Shown here in pieces: positions 1 through 6,661 of a DNA stretch of 7,417 nt (the stretch's first letter is position 1; the number at the start of each line of letters is the position of its first letter). A program made the translations under genes and the position numbers. The stretch covers positions 1-7,417 of the forward strand of contig DDCX01000082.1 in NCBI GenBank assembly GCA_002336475.1. The letters run 5' to 3'. The DNA comes from Flavobacteriales bacterium UBA1995. GTDB lineage: Bacteria > Bacteroidota > Bacteroidia > Flavobacteriales_D > Sanyastnellaceae. A model generated the notes under the pieces. The model had not been told where the DNA came from. It saw only the letters and a list, made by a program, of their open reading frames with translations, and did no database searches.

Positions 1-1
1 C

Positions 2-2722
2 GGTAGCATTGGTGGCGGCGGCGGCGGCGGTGGCTATTCTACAGGTGGATGGCTCAACCCTGGTGGTCCTGGAACTGGGGCCTCGGGATCTATGTTCGGC
101 GGTGCTGGTGGTGATGGAGCCGTCAACGGGGGAGCGGGCGGCGGCGGCGCTGCAGCGTTTGGTGGCGCATTTTTTGCGCGGTCAGGAACCCATGTTTTTC
201 GCCACTGTACTTTTTCGGGAAATGCGGCCATTCCTGGCTCAGCGGGCACATCATTTGGAGGTGGTGTCGCTCCTTCCGGCGGCACAGCAAGGGGCGGTGC
301 CATCGGAACGACAAGCGGCGACATCACCTTGGACAATTGTTTGATCTGGGGCAACTCAGCCATAGGAGCGCCCACAGGAGACGATGAAGACGTCTATTTG
401 AATGGCGGTGGTCCATTGATGTCAGAGGTGGGCCACAATCTCATCGGGAAATTGGGAGACAATGTGGACTCGCAATTCGATGCGGCATCAACAGGGAACT
501 TGATAGGGGTTGTGGCAGAACTCCTGCCTTTTGCAGATTATGGGGGGCCTACTGACGCTTTTATGTTGAGCGCTTGCGAACCGTTGAGCCCTGCCATTGA
601 TGCAGGTGCAGCCCTGATCGCGGGGGTGACCGAGGATCAACGCGGGGTATTGCGCGATGCCAATCCTGACATCGGTGCGATCGAAGGGCCTGTAGCTGTG
701 CAATTGGACCCCATTGTAGCAGAAGTGTGCCCTTCAGAAACCGCTTCATTGAGCTTGTCATGGCCGGATGCAACGACCACCTGGCCGGACGGTTCGGTTG
801 GTGACACTTGGGATACCGGCAGCATTACAGGTGCTGTGGCTGTGGTGACCACCGCCGAAGGTTGTGAGGAGGAGATTGATTTGAACGTCACAGAAATTGC
901 CATCGACACTCCTGATTTGGGCGTGGATCAAACCGTTTGTCCCAACACCCCTTTGTCATTTGACGCGGGCAATCCGGGGGCCCTCTTTTCTTGGGCCTTG
1001 GATGGGAACTTGAGCGGGTTGTCACAAACACAGTTGATCGACCTTGAAGGCACGTTGACGGTCACCGTTGAAGTGATGGGCTGTCAGACCAGCGATACCG
1101 TTGAGGTAACGTGGTTGGATGAGTATCCCTTGGAATTGGGGCCAGCCGTGACCCTGTGTTTGGGAGAAGATGTAACATTAAACGCAACCAACAACAGTTG
1201 GGGCGGATTGCCTCCTGCGTTTCAATGGCAGGGAGGGCCTAGCGATTCCGAGTATCAAGTGGATGCATCCGGCCTCTATGTGGTGACGGTGACCACTGTT
1301 GATGGATGCGCATCTTCAGACGATGTGGAAGTGACATTGAGCTCCCTGACAGGCGTTGACTTGGGCAGTGATGCTACGGTTTGTCCTGATGCCCCCTACA
1401 TCTTGGACCCCGGTTACCCCTCTGCGACATGCTTGTGGCAGGATGGTACCGTTTCATCCACTTACCCGGTGTCCAATACAGGGATTTATAGCGTCAATGT
1501 CAGCGATGGTGTTTGTCAGGTTAATGATCAAGTGTTCATCGAGGTGGTGGATGTTTTTGATGCGAATTTGCCCGATTACCTCAGTTTTTGCAGCCAAGAC
1601 AGTGTGCTTGCCTTGGCGGCCTTTGGTGCGTCCGATTATGTGTGGTCCAACGGTGTTGTGGGCAATCAGCTGTGGGTCACTTCTCCCGGCTTTTATGAAG
1701 TGACGGCTACCCAGGACGGTTGCGATTTCACAGACATCGTATCTGTTTCTGTCCAACCTCTGCCACCCGTGGACTTGGGGTTGGATGTGATCCTGTGTGA
1801 AGGGGAGTCTTTGGACCTAGACCCCGGTGTGGTCGGTGCAGATTACGTGATTTTCAATGACACCTTGACGACGCCAACCTTGACGGTGGATGAAACCGGG
1901 GAGTACACCGTAACTGTGGCATTGAACGGTTGTGTCAACCGAGACACCATTGATGTTGAAGTCAGGCCCATTCCAGAATTTACCCTTGCCGAAGACTCTG
2001 TGTTGTGTCCGGGTGATGTGCTGACGATCGAAACGGGGCTGTCATCTGACGTGCTGGTCACATGGAATACAGGAGCCGTGGGTCCTGCCATCGATGTGAA
2101 TCAGCCGCAGACCTACGTGGCAACGGGACAAGTGAGCGGTTGTGAATTCGTCGACTCTATGACGGTAGAGGTTGCCCAGCCCATTTCAGTTCCTCTCGAT
2201 GCGATGTACACGTTGTGCTTGGGTGACTCCATCACGCTGAACGCCCTTCAGGGAGAAGCGGTGTATCCTTCGACGTACCGATGGGACAATGGGGGAATCA
2301 CTCCCCAGCGCACCATCAGTCGGGCGGGATTGTACACGGTTGAAGTGTCCAACGTATGCGATACTGTGGGACACATTTTAGAGGTAGAGCAGGTGGTATG
2401 TGGCTGCCAGGTTTATGTGCCAACGGCCTTCACACCGAACAACGACGGCAAAAATGACGCATGGTTTCCCGTGTTGGATTGTGAGCCATTCACCTATGAG
2501 GTCACCGTATGGGACCGCTGGGGGAGGCCGGTCTTTCAATCTACAGAACCCAGCGAGGTGTGGTACGGTCAGGTAGACGGAACACCAGGATCAAAAACCA
2601 GAGAGAGTGGCCGCTACTATGCCATTGATGGCGTCTACATGTGGGAAGTCATCATTGAATTGCGCAAGGATCGCGTGCCCGAGGTCATTCGTCAGAATGG
2701 CTACGTGCGGATTTTGCGCTGA
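2..2722 (+). CDS. Secreted surface protein: beta-helix, eight Ig/PKD-like repeats and T9SS type B sorting domain (5' partial)
   Basis: The frame is open to the left edge, so the signal peptide and N-terminus are missing. The Met codon at 92 lies inside the glycine-rich region and is not the true start. About 906 residues are visible. Residues 1-230 are Gly/Ala-rich with beta-helix-like rungs (GGAFFARSG, CTFSGNAA, NCLIWGNSA) and end in the SPAIDAG / DQRG / PDIGAIEG signature known from choice-of-anchor Q and right-handed beta-helix surface proteins. Residues 234-797 hold eight divergent beta-sandwich repeats, each with two Cys. Residues 802-906 form a CHU_C-type domain (PTAFTPNNDGKNDAW, VWDRWGRPVF, GVYMWEV, GYVRILR), which in Bacteroidota directs proteins through the type IX secretion system. 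I infer an extracellular adhesin or matrix protein with no visible catalytic domain. The ligand is unknown. It ends 22 bases before a convergent gene. The class is secure; the biological role is not. Confidence 0.93.
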   Translation, partial: GSIGGGGGGGGYSTGGWLNPGGPGTGASGSMFGGAGGDGAVNGGAGGGGAAAFGGAFFARSGTHVFRHCTFSGNAAIPGSAGTSFGGGVAPSGGTARGGAIGTTSGDITLDNCLIWGNSAIGAPTGDDEDVYLNGGGPLMSEVGHNLIGKLGDNVDSQFDAASTGNLIGVVAELLPFADYGGPTDAFMLSACEPLSPAIDAGAALIAGVTEDQRGVLRDANPDIGAIEGPVAVQLDPIVAEVCPSETASLSLSWPDATTTWPDGSVGDTWDTGSITGAVAVVTTAEGCEEEIDLNVTEIAIDTPDLGVDQTVCPNTPLSFDAGNPGALFSWALDGNLSGLSQTQLIDLEGTLTVTVEVMGCQTSDTVEVTWLDEYPLELGPAVTLCLGEDVTLNATNNSWGGLPPAFQWQGGPSDSEYQVDASGLYVVTVTTVDGCASSDDVEVTLSSLTGVDLGSDATVCPDAPYILDPGYPSATCLWQDGTVSSTYPVSNTGIYSVNVSDGVCQVNDQVFIEVVDVFDANLPDYLSFCSQDSVLALAAFGASDYVWSNGVVGNQLWVTSPGFYEVTATQDGCDFTDIVSVSVQPLPPVDLGLDVILCEGESLDLDPGVVGADYVIFNDTLTTPTLTVDETGEYTVTVALNGCVNRDTIDVEVRPIPEFTLAEDSVLCPGDVLTIETGLSSDVLVTWNTGAVGPAIDVNQPQTYVATGQVSGCEFVDSMTVEVAQPISVPLDAMYTLCLGDSITLNALQGEAVYPSTYRWDNGGITPQRTISRAGLYTVEVSNVCDTVGHILEVEQVVCGCQVYVPTAFTPNNDGKNDAWFPVLDCEPFTYEVTVWDRWGRPVFQSTEPSEVWYGQVDGTPGSKTRESGRYYAIDGVYMWEVIIELRKDRVPEVIRQNGYVRILR
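11..34 (+). repeat. GGC-type trinucleotide tract encoding a Gly8 run
   Basis: Eight consecutive glycine codons (GGT, GGC x5, GGT, GGC) lie in frame in the surface-protein gene. A second run of four GGC codons occurs near 138-149. Both sit in the Gly-rich loops of the beta-helix part. Slippage here would change protein length in steps of one residue without breaking the frame, if whole codons are gained or lost. Confidence 0.6.
701..2390 (+). repeat. Eight tandem Ig/PKD-like protein repeats with paired cysteines
   Basis: This is a protein-level repeat inside the surface-protein gene. Approximate unit starts are 701, 914, 1131, 1361, 1567, 1774, 1984 and 2191, so each unit is about 63-77 residues. 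The shared pattern is LG.D..vC.g..l.l, then a W (often WxxG), then G.Y.VtV, then a GC (VC in units 4 and 8) followed by D.v.V. Every unit carries one Cys near its start and one near its end, about 40-50 residues apart. Unit 4 has an additional Cys. The units are diverged at DNA level, so this is old duplication rather than a recent array. Extracellular beta-sandwich domains with an internal disulfide are the natural inference. Confidence 0.8.
2405..2719 (+). other. CHU_C / gliding motility-associated C-terminal (T9SS type B) domain
   Basis: The last 105 residues of the surface protein match the known family pattern: P.AFTPN.DG.ND near the start, then a DRWG..VF core strand, then GVY.WEV and a terminal G.V.ILR strand. 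In Bacteroidota this domain is the secretion and anchoring signal of type IX system cargo (type B). A slightly long insert around GSKTRESGRYY precedes the GVY strand. Confidence 0.9.
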
Positions 2723-2759
2723 GCGTCCCTGCACTTTCCAGCGCTCAATTTTTGCGCAA
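2714..2759. terminator. Nested inverted repeat between convergent genes, candidate bidirectional terminator
   Basis: The inner arms are TGAGCG (2720-2725) and CGCTCA (2742-2747). The outer arms are TTGCGC (2714-2719) and GCGCAA (2754-2759). ATTTTT lies between the two right arms. The inner stem followed by ATTTTT resembles an intrinsic terminator for the + gene. Read on the - strand, the outer arm and an A-rich spacer come first, so termination in that direction is less convincing. The 16-base loop and 6-bp stems are weak, so this is a candidate only. Confidence 0.4.
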
Positions 2760-3701
2760 CTTGTACAAGCGGTCTGGGTAGTCGGTGATGATGCCGTCCA
2801 CGCCCATCTGCATGACAGCAAACAGGTCTTCTGCCTCATTGACAGTCCAGGGAATCACCCGGATGTTCTGCTGTTGAAGGTCGTGGACGTCGTTGGCATC
2901 GATGCTTTCCCACTGTGGAGAATAGATGGAAGGTGTAAAGTTGATTTTGGTCAATTCAGAGGATACGGGCCCCTTGGAATTTGTCAGCCAAGCTGTGGTC
3001 ATGGTGGGCGCTTGTTGGTGGACCGCATTTAATGCAGCGGCGCTGAAGCTTTGAATGCAAGTGCGGTCTTCAATTCCCAGCCGGCGCAGTTCTGCGATGA
3101 CGGTTTGGGCAAAGGTCACAGCATCCGGACAATACTCAGGTTCGAGGTCCTCCCTGTGCTTGATCTCCATGTTGTAACGGATTTTGGCGTCGCTCTTGAG
3201 CAGGGGCACTTCTTCGGTCACTTCGACCACCTCTGCCAAAGTGGGTTTTTGAACGGGCAGGTGTCGTTGCTCAGGAAATTGCGGATGAAGGGCCATTCCA
3301 CAGTCGAACGCCTGGATTTCGCCGGTGCTCATTTGGTGCAGGTTGTATTGCCGCTCTTTTGATGCAGAAATGGCGTTCCCTTCGGGCGTTGTGCAGATGG
3401 TGTGGCTCATCCAGGGTTCATGGCTCACAATGAGGTTGCCGTCTTTGGCAACACACAGGTCCATCTCCAGCACGTTCGCGCCTTCACGTATGGCGATGAC
3501 AAAGCCGGGAATGCTGTTTTCAGGCAACAGGCCTCTCGCGCCGCGGTGCCCTTGGATTTCAAAGGCTGGAGCGGTGTCCTGCTCTGTGACAGCGCTGGAG
3601 GCAGGGAGGGGGTCTTCTGTATTGGTGTGATCGGTGGTTTCACCGCAACCCATGGCAGAGAAAATGGCCAAAAGGGAGACCGTTCGAAGGCATAGCGTCA
3701 T
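2745..3701 (-). CDS. Glycerophosphodiester phosphodiesterase family lipoprotein
   Basis: This 318-residue protein is expected to hydrolyse glycerophosphodiesters to glycerol-3-phosphate and an alcohol, in the periplasm or at the outer membrane. The known GDPD signatures are present: HRG (52-54), PEN (60-62), EMD (79-81), SHE (93-95), MEIK (178-181), IPWTVN (283-288) and DGIITDYP (302-309), so the TIM-barrel active-site residues look intact. An 18-residue signal peptide ends in SAMG before Cys19, a slightly atypical lipobox. The frame also opens at a TTG at 3719, but the ATG at 3701 places the hydrophobic segment correctly at the N-terminus and is preferred. GGAG lies 12 bases upstream of that ATG. 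The gene is convergent with the surface-protein gene and divergent from the acyltransferase gene. The exact substrate is unknown; a related phosphodiesterase of the same superfamily is the alternative. Confidence 0.92.
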   Translation of the reverse strand: MTLCLRTVSLLAIFSAMGCGETTDHTNTEDPLPASSAVTEQDTAPAFEIQGHRGARGLLPENSIPGFVIAIREGANVLEMDLCVAKDGNLIVSHEPWMSHTICTTPEGNAISASKERQYNLHQMSTGEIQAFDCGMALHPQFPEQRHLPVQKPTLAEVVEVTEEVPLLKSDAKIRYNMEIKHREDLEPEYCPDAVTFAQTVIAELRRLGIEDRTCIQSFSAAALNAVHQQAPTMTTAWLTNSKGPVSSELTKINFTPSIYSPQWESIDANDVHDLQQQNIRVIPWTVNEAEDLFAVMQMGVDGIITDYPDRLYKLRKN

Positions 3702-3767
3702 GCTTCGAAAATACTCCAACGACCAATGCGGAAGGGGATTGATGACGGAGGCCTAATTTGGCTGAAG

Positions 3768-5549
3768 ATGGAAGGTGAAGAAACCATTTCAGCGGAGCGT
3801 TTGGTGTCCCGCTCAGACTTGGCCCTGTGGTCAGGATTGCCTGACCGCCATCCTTTGGTGGGGTTGTTTCACCGCTTTGGTGGGATTCGCAAGTTGAACT
3901 CAGCATACGGCCGCATCGCCCATTTACCCGCTGCAGACTTTATAGATGAAGTCTTCAATCAATTGGGTGTTCGATTGGAATGGCAGGAAGAAGATTGGGC
4001 AAAAATCCCGGCGGAGGGGCCTTTTGTTGTGGTGTCCAACCACCCTTTCGGGGTCTTGGACGCGCTGGCCTTGATCCGGTCCATCCAAAAAGTGAGGCCG
4101 GACTTTAAGCTCGGAGTAGAGTCGCTGCTCGCCGATACCCCGTCGCTCGGTGGGTCCATGTGTGTTGTTTCAGAAGTGCGGTCAGGTGGCCGCTCGGTGC
4201 CCTTGCTGTCGGGTTGGAAGGAGGCCAGCCAGCATGTGGCAGGGGGAGGGGCATTTGGGGTTTTTCCTGCCGGTAAAGTTTCAGGCTTCACGAGGTCTTC
4301 GAGGGTGGTTTCCGATGGGATGTGGTCGCGTTCGGTAGTGGGATGGTTGCAAGAACAGAACGTTCCAGTCGTGCCCGTTTACATCGATGGAGCCAACAGC
4401 CCTTTGTTTCAATGGTTGGGGCTGATCCATCCTTCCTTGCGCTCTCTGAGGGTGGCGGCTGAACTGCGCAATAAAAAAGGACACGTCCTGCGCATGCGGG
4501 CGGGCCGTCCCTTGCGCAAAAGGGACCTGTCTGGATTTGAAGGAACGGAGCAATTGGCGCGCTTTCTGCGCGCTAAATCCTATGCGCTGGGTGCCGCTTA
4601 TGATGTCCGAAAGGAGTACTTCAAGGGATTCAAGTTCCCCCTGAAGGCCCAGGACGTGGCGCCAGAAACAGCCCCTGAAATTTTAAAGCGAGAGGTTTTG
4701 GGTGTGGCTGAATTGAAGCTGTTTGACCACGGCAACCTCGAAGTGTATTTGGCCCCGGCAGAACGAATTCCACAGCTGTTGCAAGAGATTGGACGCTGTC
4801 GTGAATTGACATTTAGGTCCGTGGGCGAGGGCACCAACAAGGCGCTCGACTTGGATGAGTATGATTTCTATTACCAGCATTTGGTGCTGTGGGATGCAGA
4901 AGCAGGGCGCTTGGCGGGTGCCTATCGCGTAGGAGAGGGCTGGTTGATCATGGAGCGCTTTGGTCCCCGGGGGTTTTACACCCATTCGTTGTTTCGGATG
5001 CGCAAAGGGATTCATCCGGTTTTGCGTTCTTCTTTGGAGTTGGGCCGGTCGTTTATTCGACCAGAATACCAGCGCCAACGCATGCCGTTGTTCCTGCTCT
5101 GGAAGGGCATTTTGACGGTATTGCTCCAATCGCCTGAAGCCCGTTACATTCTGGGGCCGGTCACCATCAGCAGTGACTATCAGCGCTTCTCAAGGTCGTT
5201 GATTATGGCCTTCGTGAGGCGGAATTTCTGGGACCACCAATGGGCGGAGTTCATCCGCCCCCGGAAGCGCTTTGCTTTCGAGGAAAGAAGGGTAGACGCT
5301 GATGCCTTATTGGATGGGGCTCAAGACGACGTCAAGCGGCTCGACCGGATTTTGGCCGACATTGAGCCTTCACAGGCTGTGGCTCCTGTGCTGCTCAAAA
5401 AGTACCTCCATCAGAACGCCCGCATCCTGGGATTCAACCGCGACCCCAAGTTCAACAATGCCTTGGATGGCCTGATGCTGCTGGACGTCAACGATCTGCC
5501 GGCAGAAACTGTGGAAGACTTACAGAAGGAGTTTGGGTTTGCCCCCTAA
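3768..5549 (+). CDS. olsF: Bifunctional acyltransferase, OlsF-like ornithine-lipid synthase (PlsC-type plus OlsB/GNAT-type domains)
   Basis: 593 residues from the ATG at 3768. The N-terminal half (about 60-290) is a lysophospholipid acyltransferase-type domain with NHPFGVLD (91-98), FPAGKVSGF (166-174) and VPVYIDGA (203-210). The C-terminal half (about 311-506) resembles OlsB/hemolysin-type N-acyltransferases of the GNAT fold, with ELTFRSVGEG, YRVGEGW, LELGRSFIRPEYQ (424-436) and LLWKGI (444-449). In known OlsF enzymes the OlsB-like half N-acylates ornithine with a 3-hydroxyacyl group and the OlsA-like half adds the second acyl chain, giving a phosphate-free membrane lipid. I infer the same here, at the inner face of the cytoplasmic membrane. 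No signal peptide is visible. An in-frame ATG at 3726 would add 14 residues; 3768 is preferred because it leaves 66 rather than 24 bases to the divergent gene and because GGAGG occurs at 3747-3751, though 16 bases away. The acceptor amino acid is not proven. Confidence 0.85.
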   Translation: MEGEETISAERLVSRSDLALWSGLPDRHPLVGLFHRFGGIRKLNSAYGRIAHLPAADFIDEVFNQLGVRLEWQEEDWAKIPAEGPFVVVSNHPFGVLDALALIRSIQKVRPDFKLGVESLLADTPSLGGSMCVVSEVRSGGRSVPLLSGWKEASQHVAGGGAFGVFPAGKVSGFTRSSRVVSDGMWSRSVVGWLQEQNVPVVPVYIDGANSPLFQWLGLIHPSLRSLRVAAELRNKKGHVLRMRAGRPLRKRDLSGFEGTEQLARFLRAKSYALGAAYDVRKEYFKGFKFPLKAQDVAPETAPEILKREVLGVAELKLFDHGNLEVYLAPAERIPQLLQEIGRCRELTFRSVGEGTNKALDLDEYDFYYQHLVLWDAEAGRLAGAYRVGEGWLIMERFGPRGFYTHSLFRMRKGIHPVLRSSLELGRSFIRPEYQRQRMPLFLLWKGILTVLLQSPEARYILGPVTISSDYQRFSRSLIMAFVRRNFWDHQWAEFIRPRKRFAFEERRVDADALLDGAQDDVKRLDRILADIEPSQAVAPVLLKKYLHQNARILGFNRDPKFNNALDGLMLLDVNDLPAETVEDLQKEFGFAP

Positions 5550-5569
5550 AGGGTGCCCATCGGCGGTGA

Positions 5570-5595
5570 GCGCTTAATTCTGCTTTTCGAAGCGC
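5570..5595. terminator. GCGCTT/AAGCGC inverted repeat at convergent gene ends
   Basis: GCGCTT (5570-5575) and AAGCGC (5590-5595) form perfect 6-bp arms around a 14-base spacer. The repeat overlaps the TAA stop of the - strand lipoprotein gene and lies just past the stop of the acyltransferase gene. Neither side is followed by a clear T run, so it is a weak terminator candidate and may be chance. It is listed because it is the only structured element in this 24-base junction. Confidence 0.22.
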
Positions 5596-6659
5596 AACAA
5601 AAAGTTGAAGTCGAAGATGGACTCACCGTCGAATTCACGGAATTGGTAGGCCTGCAGGTCATCCAGTTCGAGTTCGAGCAGCTCCCAGTAGAGGTCGAGG
5701 ACTTTGACCTCAGTGACAAAAGACGGGGTCAAATCCAGGCCCAAGGGTTCTGCAACACCGTTACAATCTAGATCGAGCGTGGCATTGTCAGCGAGCAGCC
5801 CGAGTACGGCTGGATCGTCCAACCCGGACGGGGTGCCTGACCACGGAGTGACTTCTAAATCGCAATGGTCGGAAAGCGCTTGCAACAGGCCGGGGTCATC
5901 CCAACCTGTGATGATGGGTTCTAGGATTTCCACGAACTCCACTTGGGCTCCATATTCGTCCAAGGCGAGGTTGGTGATTTCTGAGATGCAATCTCCTGTG
6001 AGCTCCTCCATGCAGTCTTCGGAGAGCAACTCGTCATCTGCGAACCCTTCGATGTACTCTTCCATGGCCCCGTTGATGACATCTCCTGCAGATAGGACAG
6101 CTCCATTGTAATTCAATGTGCCTTCAGATAAGATCCAATTGGAACCTGTCGCAGTGAGACTGTTCACGCAGGCTGCGACCTCGTCGGTGAGCAATGTGTA
6201 GCTACCGGTGGCAAAGAAGAGGGTATCGCTGCAATCCAATTCACCCATGAGAAAGTCGAAGGCCATTTGGACAAGGCCGGTCTGGTCCACATCTGAAGAA
6301 TCGTTGTAAAACGGACCTGAAACCTTTGTGAAGGTCAATTCGTCTAGATGCAAGACGGACTTGTCATCGTTGAAATCCCAGGTCCCTTCATAGGTAATGT
6401 CATCGTTGACATTCACAATGGTCACAGAGTGGTCTTCTTGAAATGAGGCATCGAGCAGCAAATTGCCTGAAGCCATGAATTCCGTCAAGTTGGAGTCTGC
6501 TGTCCCGACCTGGGATACCTCGGCACTGCGCCAGTCGCCTATGAGTCGGGCTTCTGGGGTCTTGAAGTGGAGCAGGCTTCCGTTCTGGTCATACTTTTTA
6601 CAACCAGAAACCAAGAGAACTGCGGTAACGGCGAGAAAGAAGGCTTGCTTTTGGGGCAT
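5574..6659 (-). CDS. Acidic lipoprotein of unknown function coupled to a TonB receptor gene, weakly lipocalin-like
   Basis: 361 residues from the ATG at 6659. MPQKQAFFLAVTAVLLVSGC is a clear lipoprotein signal peptide with lipobox VSGC, Cys20 being lipidated. A longer reading from 6719 would bury this signal, so 6659 is the start. The mature part is rich in Asp/Glu and has about six Cys. Residues about 38-115 (LIGDWRSAEV, ITYEGTWDFNDDKSVLHLDEL) resemble the first strands of lipocalin-like Bacteroidota lipoproteins. The last 45 residues (LYWELLELELDDLQAYQF, FLLRFEK) could supply the closing strands, leaving a roughly 180-residue insertion of unknown nature. That fold assignment is weak. A near-duplicate segment with DDP..L..L occurs at 5742-5903. 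The gene starts 2 bases after the stop of the TonB-dependent receptor gene, so co-translation and an outer-membrane partnership are inferred. I do not recognise a named family. Confidence 0.85.
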   Translation of the reverse strand: MPQKQAFFLAVTAVLLVSGCKKYDQNGSLLHFKTPEARLIGDWRSAEVSQVGTADSNLTEFMASGNLLLDASFQEDHSVTIVNVNDDITYEGTWDFNDDKSVLHLDELTFTKVSGPFYNDSSDVDQTGLVQMAFDFLMGELDCSDTLFFATGSYTLLTDEVAACVNSLTATGSNWILSEGTLNYNGAVLSAGDVINGAMEEYIEGFADDELLSEDCMEELTGDCISEITNLALDEYGAQVEFVEILEPIITGWDDPGLLQALSDHCDLEVTPWSGTPSGLDDPAVLGLLADNATLDLDCNGVAEPLGLDLTPSFVTEVKVLDLYWELLELELDDLQAYQFREFDGESIFDFNFLLRFEKQN

Positions 6660-6661
6660 GG

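Noticed and set aside
9..375. Open frames on both strands overlapping the Gly-rich start of the surface-protein gene
   Set aside because: They are by-products of the GC-rich glycine codons. The + frame from position 2 has a coherent beta-helix pattern and continues into recognised domains.
2607..3032. A 141-residue + frame antisense to the GDPD gene
   Set aside because: The opposite strand carries a complete GDPD with all active-site motifs. The + frame has no recognisable features and overlaps the end of the surface-protein gene.
3749..3767. CCTAATTTGGC upstream of the acyltransferase ATG as a Bacteroidota TAnnTTTG promoter box
   Set aside because: The spacing is one base short of the consensus and it is too close to the ATG at 3768 to serve as its promoter; no matching TTTG -33 box is evident.
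4683..5129. A 148-residue - frame antisense to the acyltransferase gene
   Set aside because: It lies wholly inside the OlsB-like half, shows no family pattern and is best explained as a shadow.
5742..5774. DLDCNG in the acidic lipoprotein as an EF-hand or dockerin-type calcium loop
   Set aside because: The DxDxNG start fits, but position 12 lacks the required acidic residue and there is no second paired loop or dockerin helix pattern.
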